DNA from: Chryseobacterium indologenes
GTDB taxonomy: Bacteria > Bacteroidota > Bacteroidia > Flavobacteriales > Weeksellaceae
Assembly (NCBI GenBank): GCA_002439165.1
Contig: DJTE01000048.1
Location: forward strand, 272,089 to 336,088
Direction of reading: 5' to 3'
Length of the DNA: 64,000 nucleotides
Shown: piece by piece, positions 8,807 to 17,820 of the stretch
How positions within the stretch are numbered: position 1 is the stretch's first letter
Layout: every line of letters starts with the position of its first letter
Program-made: the position numbers and the translations under genes
Notes under the pieces: generated by a model
Databases searched by the model: none
Seen by the model: the letters and a program-made list of their open reading frames with translations, nothing else
What the model was told of the DNA's origin: nothing

Positions 8807-8881
8807 GGGTTCTTAGCTCAGTTGGTTCAGAGCATCTGGTTTACACCCAGAGGGTCGGGGGTTCGAATCCCTCAGGACCCA
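8807..8881 (+). tRNA. tRNA-Val (anticodon UAC), copy 1
   Basis: A 75-base cloverleaf can be folded by eye: acceptor stem GGGTTCT/AGGACCC (one G-T pair), D arm GCTC/GAGC, anticodon stem TCTGG/CCAGA with loop TTTACAC giving anticodon TAC at 8842-8844, T arm with GTTCGAATC, and discriminator A at 8881. The CCA end is not encoded. The anticodon UAC reads valine codons. Confidence 0.97.
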
Positions 8882-8915
8882 CAGAAAAGGAAACGAAACC
8901 TTTCAAAAAAAATTC

Positions 8916-8990
8916 GGGTTCTTAGCTCAGTTGGTTCAGAGCATCTGGTTTACACCCAGAGGGTCGGGGGTTCGAATCCCTCAGGACCCA
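8916..8990 (+). tRNA. tRNA-Val (anticodon UAC), copy 2
   Basis: Identical to copy 1 over all 75 bases, separated by a 34-base spacer; the two are read from one promoter and end at one terminator. Confidence 0.97.
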
Positions 8991-8993
8991 CAG

Positions 8994-9024
8994 AAATCTC
9001 TCAAGTTTTGGGAGATTTTTTTTG
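8994..9024 (+). terminator. Terminator of the tRNA-Val pair
   Basis: AAATCTCTC (8994-9002) pairs with GGGAGATTT (9010-9018) around a short loop and is followed by a T run interrupted by one G. Confidence 0.8.
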
Positions 9025-9050
9025 TTTTTATAATATAAGAATAGCTTAAA

Positions 9051-9329
9051 ATGAGTAATCTGGAGCATATAAAGGAAATCTTTCAGAAAAAAGGTTATTA
9101 TGCTGAATTTAAGCAGTTCAACAATACATCAGAAAGAATTCTCTTTTGCGGAATTAAAGATCACACATTTATTGTAAAGCCTGGCGGGGAATTTTATTTA
9201 AGAATATCCGAAGACAGGTATAATATTCAATATTCTGAGGCCCAGTTAGGGCTGGAAAAAGACTTTACAGATCTTGAAACATTGATTAAATTTGTACAGC
9301 AACGCTTCCCAATAGAAAAACAGCATTGA
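9051..9329 (+). CDS. Hypothetical small protein
   Basis: A 92-residue, probably cytosolic protein with a plausible alpha/beta pattern (MSNLEHIKEIFQKKGYYAEF, then GIKDHTFIVKPGGEFYLRIS, then a C-terminal helix). It has no signal peptide, membrane segment or motif I recognise. It follows the tRNA terminator by about 25 bases, so it needs its own promoter or read-through. Function unknown. Confidence 0.55.
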   Translation: MSNLEHIKEIFQKKGYYAEFKQFNNTSERILFCGIKDHTFIVKPGGEFYLRISEDRYNIQYSEAQLGLEKDFTDLETLIKFVQQRFPIEKQH

Positions 9330-9408
9330 TTTCTGTATATATCCACAAAAACAGTTGGTTTTAATCCCCCAAACGGATCCGGGTCTCTTTATTTTGAGGA
9401 GATTTCCA

Positions 9409-10311
9409 TCACCTCATCTTCTTAAAAAGCAGCCCCAGCTTATAAACATCAAGATACCTGAGGTTGACATTTCCTTTTAAAAGATTTTTTTTAACCGCTC
9501 TCAACCCTCTGTTTCCTAAAAAGATCCTGATAAAAAAGGTAAACGGTGTTTTATAAAGCCGGTAATATAACCGGACCAGCTTAACTTCAGCCAGTTTAGA
9601 CCGGAGATTTTCATCTTTAAGCATTTTAGCAAGACTTTCTACGGATTCATCTACTTTCTCCAGATAAACACCGTTGCTTTCCAGATCATTGTTCAGAATC
9701 GTGTTATCAATATGACTGATCTTTACTTTTTCCGATTTTAATTCCATCGCAAAAAGAAGATCTTCATAGCCGTATTTCTGAAAATCGGGATGAAAATTCA
9801 CTTTGGCAAAAAGATCTTTCCTGATAATGAAATTATTTGTCTGAAAGCTTAAATAAGGTTTATTCCGGCGAAGTTCAACCGGCAGGTTCTCTCTTTCTAC
9901 GGCAAACTTCCACCGCAGATAATGTTCAGCGTCCGAAGCTGATTCAGGAGCATTTCTTCCTCCATAAACAACAGCAGCGTCCGGATTTTCCTGTATAAAA
10001 TCCGTATAATTCTTTAAGAAATTTTTGTCTGTAATTTTGCCGTCACAATCCAGGAATAACAAATACTCCCCTGTCGTATACTGATAAAAAAGATTCCGGA
10101 TCCGCGATCTTCCTACATTTTCTTTAAGAAAGATAAAGTTGGCTACCTTACCCTGAAGATCCTGGTTAATTTTCCTGTAATGAACATCCGAAGCATCGTC
10201 AATCAGAATAATTTCCGCACCAATACCATTCATTCTGATCTCGTTTTTCAACTCAGAGACCAGTTCACGGATGTCAAAATTATACACAGGAATACATACG
10301 GAAAGCTTCAT
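9409..10311 (-). CDS. Glycosyltransferase family 2
   Basis: The 300-residue GT-A enzyme opens with LSVCIPVYNFDIREL, has the nucleotide-binding segment EIILIDDASD near residue 35, and the DXD-like metal site FLDCDGKI near residue 93. WKFAVERENLP and the GYEDLLFAME segment fit the acceptor/catalytic part, with the ED pair as candidate base. It probably transfers a sugar in lipopolysaccharide or capsule assembly on the inner face of the membrane. Its ATG overlaps the stop of the GT9 gene by one base (TAATG), indicating translational coupling. Confidence 0.9.
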   Translation of the reverse strand: MKLSVCIPVYNFDIRELVSELKNEIRMNGIGAEIILIDDASDVHYRKINQDLQGKVANFIFLKENVGRSRIRNLFYQYTTGEYLLFLDCDGKITDKNFLKNYTDFIQENPDAAVVYGGRNAPESASDAEHYLRWKFAVERENLPVELRRNKPYLSFQTNNFIIRKDLFAKVNFHPDFQKYGYEDLLFAMELKSEKVKISHIDNTILNNDLESNGVYLEKVDESVESLAKMLKDENLRSKLAEVKLVRLYYRLYKTPFTFFIRIFLGNRGLRAVKKNLLKGNVNLRYLDVYKLGLLFKKMR

Positions 10312-11282
10312 TACAGTCTGATTTTTTCAACAATCTTCTGAACATCAAGCTCTTCAAGACATGCCCAGTCACCACGATAACATTCTTTATCTCCAAAAAC
10401 AGAACAGGGCCTGCAGGTAAGATCCTTAATCTGGACTACATCTTCTTCACGCTGTCCAAAACCTAAAAATCCGGCATAAGGATGCGTTGCGCCCCACACC
10501 GACACGCACCGGGTTCCCATTAAACTTGCAAGATGCATATTTGCCGAATCCATAGAGATCATCAGTTCCAGTTCGGAAATCTTCTTCAGCTCTTCGGTAA
10601 GACTCAGTTTTCCGGAAAGACTTTGGGTGTTGGGAATCTCCTTTTCCCATTTTTCAAGGGTTTCAGTCTCTTTTTTACCGCCGCCAAAAAAGTATATGGT
10701 ATGCTTTTGAGCCAGTATCCTAACCAGCTCATAAGATTTTTCCAGAGGAAGCATTTTTCCTTTATGCTGGGCAAAAGGCGCAAAACCTATTCCTGATTTC
10801 GGACCCGGCAGCGGTCTCAGCTTATCAGATAGCTGTACCTGAAAACCCATCTCACGGAAAACATCGGCATACCGTTCAACGGTTCTTTTCAGCTGTACCT
10901 TATTCAGGTTCCAGACATCGGTAAGTTCTTCTTTTTCTTCTTTTCCTTTGTCTATTTTAAATACTTTAAGTCCACGCCTTCTGTAAATGCTGTCAAGAAT
11001 CTTGGTCCTGATCACATCGTGAAGATTTGCAATAAGATCAGGTTTGAATTCCCGGATCAGTTCATGAGCCAGCCTTCTTAATCCCAAAATCCCTTTATAG
11101 TCATCCAGGTTAATACCTTTGAAGATCACATTCGGAATTCCGGTAAACAGGCTTTCAAAATTCTTCCTGGAAACCATAATGATTTCCACACCGGGGTTCT
11201 GTTCCAGAAATTCTCTGAAAACAGGAGCCGTCATGGCAACATCGCCAAAAGCGGAAAAACGGTATGCTAAAATTCTGGTCAC
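10311..11282 (-). CDS. Glycosyltransferase family 9 (heptosyltransferase-like)
   Basis: A 323-residue GT-B enzyme of the ADP-heptose:LPS heptosyltransferase family. Evidence: the N-terminal RFSAFGDVAMTAPVFREF and the C-terminal donor-site block SMDSANMHLASLMGTRCVSVWG followed by THPYAGFLG. It probably adds a core sugar to lipid A-core in the cytoplasm; the exact donor cannot be read from the sequence. It is followed with a one-base overlap by the GT2 gene and preceded 2 bases upstream by sufE, making a compact operon. Confidence 0.9.
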   Translation of the reverse strand: MTRILAYRFSAFGDVAMTAPVFREFLEQNPGVEIIMVSRKNFESLFTGIPNVIFKGINLDDYKGILGLRRLAHELIREFKPDLIANLHDVIRTKILDSIYRRRGLKVFKIDKGKEEKEELTDVWNLNKVQLKRTVERYADVFREMGFQVQLSDKLRPLPGPKSGIGFAPFAQHKGKMLPLEKSYELVRILAQKHTIYFFGGGKKETETLEKWEKEIPNTQSLSGKLSLTEELKKISELELMISMDSANMHLASLMGTRCVSVWGATHPYAGFLGFGQREEDVVQIKDLTCRPCSVFGDKECYRGDWACLEELDVQKIVEKIRL

Positions 11283-11284
11283 GG

Positions 11285-11704
11285 CTAAGACTTTAGCTGA
11301 TAAGCCACTGCATAAAATTTAATCTGTTTGGTCATAGCCATCAGCCCGTTCGCTCTGGAAGGAGAAAGAAACTCCTGCAGTCCGATCTCTGAAATAAATT
11401 CGAAATCAGAATCCAGAATCTCCTGTGTAGAATGGCCGCTGTATATGCTTACCAAAAGGGAAACAATTCCTTTGGGAAGAATTCCATCGGAATCTGCATT
11501 GAAAAAAAGTTTTCCATCTTTGAATTCAGCATCGATCCATACCTTACTCTGGCATCCTTTGATCAGATTTTCATCCGTTTTCTTATCCTCCGGAAGCCCC
11601 TGGAGTTCTTTTCCAAGATCGATGATATATTCATATTTCTGCTCCCAATCATCAAGAAATTCAAATTCTCCGATAATTTCCTGCTGTTTTTCTTTAATGG
11701 TCAT
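11285..11704 (-). CDS. sufE: SufE family cysteine desulfuration protein
   Basis: Accepts persulfide sulfur from the desulfurase SufS for Fe-S cluster assembly. LIKGCQSKVW holds the acceptor Cys51 (numbered from the ATG at 11704); FNADSDGILPKGIVSLLVSI and GLQEFLSPSRANGL are conserved SufE blocks. About 139 residues matches the family. I preferred the ATG at 11704 over a TTG three codons upstream. No suf genes are nearby; it sits between glycosyltransferase genes, so the operon link looks incidental. Confidence 0.93.
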   Translation of the reverse strand: MTIKEKQQEIIGEFEFLDDWEQKYEYIIDLGKELQGLPEDKKTDENLIKGCQSKVWIDAEFKDGKLFFNADSDGILPKGIVSLLVSIYSGHSTQEILDSDFEFISEIGLQEFLSPSRANGLMAMTKQIKFYAVAYQLKS

Positions 11705-11805
11705 TTTTAACAAATTTCTGGTGCAAAGATACTAAATTTAGAAATTTTAAGTTTTTCTTAAGCTTTTTATTTAAGTAATTATATCGATTGAAACCTGTCG
11801 TTCAT

Positions 11806-12903
11806 CTAATACCGGGATGCCTTCTCAAATACCTGTAACAGTTTCACTTCCTCATTTTCCCAGCACAAAGCGTCCGAAGCCTTTTCCAGCTCCACCTGGT
11901 AAGCAGGTCTCCCTTTACTGATAACCTTTTTTACCGCCACAGCAATATTTTCAGGCTGATGGTTTTCAATGATCTCCCCAACGTCAAATTGGTTTTTAAT
12001 ACGTTTCATTTCGGGAAAACCGGTGAGAATTACGGGAACCCTGCTCTGGATATAATCCATCACTTTATTCGGAAGCGAATACAGATAGCTGTCTCCTCCG
12101 TTTTCCTCAATACTCATTCCTACATCGGCCGTCAGGGTTACTTTCCTTAAATCTTCAGGATTCAGCTTTCCTAAAAACTGAACTTTATTCTGAAGATTTT
12201 CTCTGATAACCAGCTCTTCATAATCTTTTTTCCTGGGTCCGTCACCTGCTATCTTTAAAATGACTCCTTCCAGATGATGCATAGCCAGAATAGCTTTGTC
12301 TATTCCCCGGAAAGGATTGATTACCCCCTGATACAGAAATATTTTAGGAAAATTATCAGGAATTCCCTGTGTGAAACCGATCTTCCTGGGAGCATTCTGA
12401 ACAACAACGGGGTGTACTCCATATTTTTTTTGAAACCACTCTGCGTAACTTCCGCTTGCTGTTATCATCATCTCAAGTTTCGGAATGATGCTTTTTTCAA
12501 CATACCTCCACAATTTTTGTGACATTTTGCCCTGAATGGCAGGCATTTCTGAAAAAATCTCATGACTGTCAAATACCAGAGGAATGTTCAGCTTTCGGGC
12601 CATAAGATAATTCGGCAGCAATACATCCACATCATTGGCATGAAGAATGGTATTGTGGTCTGCTTTCTTTTTCAGTTCCCAGTAAAGCTTCCAGTTGAAT
12701 TCAAAGTACGCTGTTTTTAAACTTTTAGAACGTAAATGTATTCTGGAAAACAGATAAGGGCGCTCCATTTTTTCGGCTCCGTTCCAGTCATTTCCTATCA
12801 GGTCGATCTGATATCCATTCTCATACAACGTCCTGCAAACCTTCTCTATACGCTGGTCTGTGTATAAATTACTGAATGCGGACGTGATTATTTTCTTCTT
12901 CAT
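11806..12903 (-). CDS. Glycosyltransferase family 4
   Basis: The 365-residue GT-B enzyme shows DLIGNDWNG and HANDVDVLLPNYLMA in its N-terminal domain, VFDSHEIFSEMPA as acceptor-side motif, and the GT4 donor block FLYQGVINPFRGIDKAI with AGDGPRKKDYEELV. An E-x7-E-like end (SIEENGGDSYLYSLPNKVMDY in the region of residues 270-290) binds the nucleotide sugar. Role: probably extracellular or LPS glycan synthesis. It overlaps the upstream small membrane gene by one base. Confidence 0.9.
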   Translation of the reverse strand: MKKKIITSAFSNLYTDQRIEKVCRTLYENGYQIDLIGNDWNGAEKMERPYLFSRIHLRSKSLKTAYFEFNWKLYWELKKKADHNTILHANDVDVLLPNYLMARKLNIPLVFDSHEIFSEMPAIQGKMSQKLWRYVEKSIIPKLEMMITASGSYAEWFQKKYGVHPVVVQNAPRKIGFTQGIPDNFPKIFLYQGVINPFRGIDKAILAMHHLEGVILKIAGDGPRKKDYEELVIRENLQNKVQFLGKLNPEDLRKVTLTADVGMSIEENGGDSYLYSLPNKVMDYIQSRVPVILTGFPEMKRIKNQFDVGEIIENHQPENIAVAVKKVISKGRPAYQVELEKASDALCWENEEVKLLQVFEKASRY

Positions 12904-13127
12904 TATTTTTTATTTCCGGCCATCAGATGGTAGACCTGAATAAAACAAATCAGCCCGTTCGGGATAATAACCGGCCAGAGCATTCCGTTAAATATACCAT
13001 AAATGACAAAGCAGATACAACCGATCATATTGACTACTCTGATTTTTCTTACATCTTTCAGAATGAAACTCAGTACGATAAAAACTGAAGCAGAATAGCC
13101 GATATAAGTTGTGATATTGGAATCCAT
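12903..13127 (-). CDS. Small three-helix membrane protein, YgjV/SemiSWEET-like
   Basis: The 74-residue protein consists of three hydrophobic helices (YIGYSASVFIVLSFIL; VNMIGCICFVIYGIF; WPVIIPNGLICFIQVYHL). Size, topology and the N-x-x-G...YG...P-x-x-x-P-N pattern resemble YgjV-type proteins and half-size SWEET (SemiSWEET) transporters, which dimerise to move sugars. It heads the glycosyltransferase unit with a one-base overlap into the GT4 gene, so a role in sugar handling is possible but only inferred. Confidence 0.65.
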   Translation of the reverse strand: MDSNITTYIGYSASVFIVLSFILKDVRKIRVVNMIGCICFVIYGIFNGMLWPVIIPNGLICFIQVYHLMAGNKK

Positions 13128-13278
13128 GGGGAAATTTTAAGGATCACAAACTTAATCATTTTCAATAAGATAATAAAATTTTTTCTGCCATAAAGTCATT
13201 AATTGTTTTTTGGTAAAATATTTGTAATTTAGATAATGAATAAATGGCACCGCAGCCTTTATTCTAATGAGATATATT

Positions 13279-15813
13279 ATGGATTATAAGTTTTCACAAG
13301 GTTTGAGCCAGGTGTTCAAACAAAGCAAGAGCGAAGCTAAAAGGCTGAAAAGTGAATTTCTTAATACAGAACACCTACTTTTAGGTATTATAAAGACGGA
13401 AAACTCTGCAAAAGAAATCCTTCAAAACCTTAATGCGGATTTAACACAAATCAGAAGAAAAATTGAAACTCTAAATACAGCAAGTTTAAATCCTATTTCT
13501 GAGGAGGTTACCAATATTTCTTTCACCAAAATGGCAGACCATGCCATTAAGCGTGCAGAACTGGAATGCAGACAATATAAAAGCAATGAAATTAATACCG
13601 TTCATTTGCTCTTAGGCATTCTTTACAAATATGAGGACCCTACTTCAAACATTTTAGGAGCTTACGACATCGATTATGAAGGAGTTTCAAGAGAGTATCA
13701 GACTATGCTTAAAAATTCCGGGCAGTCACCACAGATGAGTGCTTATGACGATGATGATGAAAGAGAGGAATTTGAGCAGATGAGAAAGCCGACGGGTAAT
13801 TTAGGTTCAGCCAAAAGTAAGACACCTACCCTGGACAACTTTGGCCGTGATCTGACTTCTCTGGCACGGGACGGAAAATTAGACCCTGTAATCGGGCGTG
13901 AAAAGGAAATTGAGAGAGTTTCCCAGATCCTTTCACGCAGAAAGAAAAACAACCCTCTTCTTATAGGAGAACCGGGTGTTGGTAAATCTGCGATTGCCGA
14001 AGGTCTGGCATTAAGAATTCAACAGAAAAAAGTATCAAGAGTTCTTTACGGAAAACGGGTGATCACTCTGGATCTTGCCAGTTTGGTGGCAGGAACCAAA
14101 TACCGTGGTCAGTTTGAAGAAAGAATGAAGGCCATTATGACGGAACTGGAAAAGAACCGTGATGTGATCCTTTTCATCGATGAGCTGCATACCATTGTAG
14201 GTGCAGGAAGTTCTACCGGAAGCCTGGATGCCTCCAATATGTTCAAACCTGCTCTGGCAAGAGGAGAAATTCAATGCATCGGGGCCACTACCCTGGATGA
14301 GTACCGTCAGTATATTGAAAAGGACGGAGCTTTGGAAAGAAGATTCCAGAAAGTAATGGTGGAGCCTACTTCCATTGATGAAACCATTCAGATTCTGAAC
14401 CAGATCAAAGATAAGTATGAAGAACATCACAATGTAATCTATACCCCAGAGGCGATTGCAGCGTGTGTGAACCTTACCTCAAGATATATTACAGACCGTT
14501 TCCTTCCGGACAAAGCTATTGATGCGATGGACGAAGCCGGTTCCAGAGTGTATATTAAAAATATGAAAGTTCCTACGGAAATCATTGATTTTGAGAAAAA
14601 AATCGAAGATATCAAAGAACTGAAACAGAAAGCAGTAAAAGCTCAGGATTATCTTGAAGCCAGAAAACTGAAAGATGAAGAGGAGCGTCTTCAGATGGAA
14701 CTGAATGCCGCCCAGGACAAATGGGACAAAGATGTAAAAGAGAAAAAAGAAACCGTAACAGAAGAAAATGTAGCGGAAGTGGTTTCTATGATGAGCGGTG
14801 TTCCGGTGACCAAAGTCGGCAAAAATGAGCTTGATAAGCTCGCTCAGATGGATGAGAAACTTAACGGAAAAGTAATCGGGCAGGAAGATGCCGTGAAAAA
14901 AGTCGTTAAGGCTATTCAGAGAAACAGAGCAGGTCTGAAAGACCCTAACCGCCCTATCGGTACCTTTATTTTCCTGGGAACAACCGGGGTTGGTAAAACC
15001 GAGCTGGCAAAAGTAATGGCAAGGGAACTGTTTGAATCCGATGAATCTCTGATCCGTATTGACATGAGTGAATACATGGAAAAATTTGCGGTTTCAAGAT
15101 TGGTTGGAGCGCCTCCGGGATACGTTGGATACGAAGAAGGCGGACAATTAACAGAAGCCGTAAGAAGAAAACCTTATGCTGTGGTTCTCCTGGATGAGAT
15201 TGAAAAAGCACATCCGGATGTATTCAATATCCTGTTACAGATTCTTGATGAAGGCCACGTGACCGACAGTTTAGGAAGAAAGATCGATTTCAGAAATACC
15301 ATTATTATTCTTACTTCCAATATCGGAACAAGAGACCTTAAAGACTTTGGTGATGGTGTAGGATTCGGAACTTCAGCTAAAAAGACCACTTCAGATTCAA
15401 GAGCGAGAAGTACCATTGAAAATGCCCTTAAAAAAGCATTTGCTCCGGAATTCTTAAACAGAATTGATGACATCGTGATCTTTAATTCTCTGGTACAGGA
15501 CGACATCAAGAAAATCATTGATATTGAACTGAACAAGCTTTACGGAAGACTGGAAAAACTGGGCTACAAAGTGGAACTTACCGAAGAAGCAAAAGACTTT
15601 ATCTCTGAAAAAGGATGGGATAAAGACTTCGGAGCAAGACCATTGAAACGGGCTATCCAGAAATACATTGAAGATCTTCTTGCAGAAATGCTGGTGAACA
15701 AACAGCTGAACGAAGGAGAAACCGTAATTCTTGATCTGAACGAAGCAAAAGACGGATTGACCGGGAAAGCATCAAAACCCAAAAAAACGGCTGAAAAGTC
15801 TTCTCAATCTTAA
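13279..15813 (+). CDS. clpC: ClpC-type ATP-dependent protease ATP-binding subunit
   Basis: Hsp100 unfoldase that feeds proteins to ClpP. The N-terminal double Clp repeat (residues about 1-140, including TEHLLLGI and TVHLLLGI), first AAA+ module with Walker A GEPGVGKSAIAEG and Walker B ILFIDELHT, a UVR-like middle segment (KAQDYLEARKLKDEEE), and second AAA+ module with GTTGVGKTELAKV and VVLLDEIEKAHPDV are all intact. The ClpP-docking-type loop falls in the second module (VGFGTSAKK region). I chose the ATG at 13279 (MDYKFSQGLSQV); an ATG four codons upstream is possible. Length about 844 residues is normal. Confidence 0.95.
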   Translation: MDYKFSQGLSQVFKQSKSEAKRLKSEFLNTEHLLLGIIKTENSAKEILQNLNADLTQIRRKIETLNTASLNPISEEVTNISFTKMADHAIKRAELECRQYKSNEINTVHLLLGILYKYEDPTSNILGAYDIDYEGVSREYQTMLKNSGQSPQMSAYDDDDEREEFEQMRKPTGNLGSAKSKTPTLDNFGRDLTSLARDGKLDPVIGREKEIERVSQILSRRKKNNPLLIGEPGVGKSAIAEGLALRIQQKKVSRVLYGKRVITLDLASLVAGTKYRGQFEERMKAIMTELEKNRDVILFIDELHTIVGAGSSTGSLDASNMFKPALARGEIQCIGATTLDEYRQYIEKDGALERRFQKVMVEPTSIDETIQILNQIKDKYEEHHNVIYTPEAIAACVNLTSRYITDRFLPDKAIDAMDEAGSRVYIKNMKVPTEIIDFEKKIEDIKELKQKAVKAQDYLEARKLKDEEERLQMELNAAQDKWDKDVKEKKETVTEENVAEVVSMMSGVPVTKVGKNELDKLAQMDEKLNGKVIGQEDAVKKVVKAIQRNRAGLKDPNRPIGTFIFLGTTGVGKTELAKVMARELFESDESLIRIDMSEYMEKFAVSRLVGAPPGYVGYEEGGQLTEAVRRKPYAVVLLDEIEKAHPDVFNILLQILDEGHVTDSLGRKIDFRNTIIILTSNIGTRDLKDFGDGVGFGTSAKKTTSDSRARSTIENALKKAFAPEFLNRIDDIVIFNSLVQDDIKKIIDIELNKLYGRLEKLGYKVELTEEAKDFISEKGWDKDFGARPLKRAIQKYIEDLLAEMLVNKQLNEGETVILDLNEAKDGLTGKASKPKKTAEKSSQS

Positions 15814-15838
15814 AAAAATAAATAGTTTAATCATAATG

Positions 15839-15869
15839 AAAAGCACCGGAACAAATTCCGGTGCTTTTT
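15839..15869. terminator. Bidirectional terminator between clpC and the outer membrane protein gene
   Basis: AAAAGCACCGGA (15839-15850) pairs perfectly with TCCGGTGCTTTT (15857-15868) around ACAAAT. A T run follows on the + strand and a shorter one on the - strand. Confidence 0.9.
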
Positions 15870-15909
15870 TATTTTTTCAGACTGTTTTTAAATTCATCCT
15901 GTCTTTCGT

Positions 15910-16437
15910 CTACATACCCACCACGAAACCGATATTAGGAATCAGACCACTTGAAAATACACTGGAATTCTCTTTCCACAATACATTGTACATTACCCCG
16001 ATCTGCATGAAAGAATTTCCTCCTATCCTTTGCATATAACCGCCTCCCAGGTATAGGGCTGTTTCCTCTTTATTGAATTTATAATCGTAGTACTTATCCT
16101 TATAATTGATGAAATAGTGCTGAAGATTGGCTCCTACATAGAACGATCTTGCAAAATAGTAATTGGCAAACGGCCCCGCCCCAAACATTGTTGACCGGTA
16201 GAAATCTGAAGTCTGCCAGGAAACACTTCCCACAACCCCTGCTTCCAGATCATCGGTCAGTCTGTATCCTACTCTGGGAGAAGCCTGAAGGTAAAATGAG
16301 CTGTTGCTTCCGAAACCCAGCCCAATCCCTCCTCCGAAGGTCCATTTATTGTTTTCCCGGGCCGGAGTGCCTACTGAAATCTGAGAAAATGCCGGTATTG
16401 AGAGCATCAGTGTCAGAGGAATAATAAATTTTTTCAT
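15910..16437 (-). CDS. Outer membrane beta-barrel protein
   Basis: The 175-residue protein has signal peptide MKKFIIPLTLMLSIPAFSQ and a mature part of alternating amphipathic strands rich in Gly, Tyr and Phe (FGGGIGLGFGSNSSFYLQAS; ALYLGGGYMQRIGG; MQIGVMYNVLW). This is typical of an eight-stranded OmpA/OmpX-like barrel without a peptidoglycan-binding domain. The specific role is unknown. It converges with clpC and shares its terminator. Confidence 0.75.
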   Translation of the reverse strand: MKKFIIPLTLMLSIPAFSQISVGTPARENNKWTFGGGIGLGFGSNSSFYLQASPRVGYRLTDDLEAGVVGSVSWQTSDFYRSTMFGAGPFANYYFARSFYVGANLQHYFINYKDKYYDYKFNKEETALYLGGGYMQRIGGNSFMQIGVMYNVLWKENSSVFSSGLIPNIGFVVGM

Positions 16438-16475
16438 ATAATATCGTTTTTATCAATGTTTAAAATTATGGTTTT

Positions 16476-16503
16476 TTTGCGAATTTTTTTAATTGTATTT
16501 TTG
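16476..16503 (+). promoter_or_regulatory. Possible promoter of mnmA
   Basis: TTTG (16476-16479) and TATTTTTG (16496-16503) match both Bacteroidota boxes, but the 16-base spacer is shorter than the usual 19 or so. A 50-base leader follows before the ATG. Confidence 0.45.
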
Positions 16504-16553
16504 CCGCATCAAACTAAGGACTCCCGTTAAGAGTTCCGTAAAATTGAAATAGA

Positions 16554-17741
16554 ATGAAAATAGTAGTTGGCCTCTCCGGAGGTGTAGATTCCAGCGTTAC
16601 TGCGTATCTGCTGCAACAGCAGGGCCATGAAGTAGTGGCTTTGTTTATGAGAAACTGGAACGATGCGTCGGTAACTTTAGAGGACGAATGTCCCTGGATT
16701 GAAGACAGTAATGATGCCCTTATGGTAGCCCAGAAGCTGGGAATTCCTTTTCAGGTAATCGATATGAGTGAGCTTTATAAAGAGCGCATTGTAGATTATA
16801 TGTTTGCTGAATATGAGAAAGGAAGAACTCCTAATCCGGATGTTTTGTGCAACCGGGAGGTAAAGTTCGATGTTTTTATGAAAACAGCCATGTCTCTTGG
16901 CGCTGATAAGGTAGCAACAGGACATTATGCCAGAGTAGATTCAACCTTTGACGAAAATGGGAAGGAAATCTTTCATCTTCTTGCCGGAAAAGACAATAAC
17001 AAAGACCAGTCGTATTTTTTATGCCAGCTGAGTCAGGACCAGCTTTCCAAAGCTCTGTTTCCTATCGGGGAACTTACAAAACCCCAGGTAAGAGAGATTG
17101 CTAAGGAAATCGGACTTGTAACTGCTGATAAAAAAGACTCCCAGGGGCTGTGTTTCATCGGAAAGGTAAGTCTTCCGCAGTTCTTACAACAGCAACTGGT
17201 TCCGAAGGAAGGTGAAATTGTAGAGATCTTCAAAGATTCACCGCTTTTTGCAGGTGAAACGCCTGAATTTTCTTCAAAACAGGAAGAGCTTGAGTTTTTA
17301 TCACAAAAAATTCATTATAAAAAATCTGACGGAAAAGTTATAGGAAAGCATCAGGGTGCCCAGTTTTTCACGATCGGACAAAGTAAAGGCCTCGGTATAG
17401 GCGGACATAAAGAAAGCTGCTTTATCGTCTCCAGAGATATGGAAAACAATATCCTTTTTGTAGGTGAAGGGCACAGTTTTCCGGGACTGTACAGAAAGGC
17501 ATTAAAAATTGATAATTCTGAACTGCACTGGGTACGTGAAGATATGAAGCTGCAAAACGGAGGATCTATGGAAGTAATGGCCAGATTCAGGTACAGACAG
17601 CCGTTACAGAAAGCGGTTCTTTACCAGTTTGAGGATGCTTTTTACGTTGAATTTGCTGAACCTCAATCCGCGATTGCGGAAGGGCAGTTTGCTTCATGGT
17701 ATATCGGGGAAGAGCTGATCGGAAGCGGAGTTATTTCATAA
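16554..17741 (+). CDS. mnmA: tRNA-specific 2-thiouridylase
   Basis: Forms 2-thiouridine at the wobble position 34 of tRNAs for Lys, Glu and Gln. The PP-loop GLSGGVDSSVTAYLL is at residues 6-20. The catalytic cysteine pair is Cys99 (NPDVLCNREVKF) and Cys200 (KDSQGLCFIG), both present. The C-terminal beta-barrel (after about residue 290) ends in AIAEGQFASWY. At 395 residues it is full length. Its partner in wobble modification, MnmG, is at 47.4 kb in this window. Confidence 0.96.
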   Translation: MKIVVGLSGGVDSSVTAYLLQQQGHEVVALFMRNWNDASVTLEDECPWIEDSNDALMVAQKLGIPFQVIDMSELYKERIVDYMFAEYEKGRTPNPDVLCNREVKFDVFMKTAMSLGADKVATGHYARVDSTFDENGKEIFHLLAGKDNNKDQSYFLCQLSQDQLSKALFPIGELTKPQVREIAKEIGLVTADKKDSQGLCFIGKVSLPQFLQQQLVPKEGEIVEIFKDSPLFAGETPEFSSKQEELEFLSQKIHYKKSDGKVIGKHQGAQFFTIGQSKGLGIGGHKESCFIVSRDMENNILFVGEGHSFPGLYRKALKIDNSELHWVREDMKLQNGGSMEVMARFRYRQPLQKAVLYQFEDAFYVEFAEPQSAIAEGQFASWYIGEELIGSGVIS

Positions 17742-17820
17742 AGAAAAAATTTTTTGAAATTTTTTGTAACGTATTTTAAATTGTCATACTTACTCAGTAA
17801 ATAACAATAAAAATATCTTT

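Noticed and set aside
8807..8990. Tandem repeat as part of a mobile element or CRISPR array
   Set aside because: The two 75-base units are complete tRNA-Val genes; there are no transposase genes, short regular spacers or cas genes in the window.
8822..9049. 75-codon frame running through both tRNA genes
   Set aside because: It contains the same peptide twice because the tRNA genes are repeated; the tRNA folds explain the sequence.
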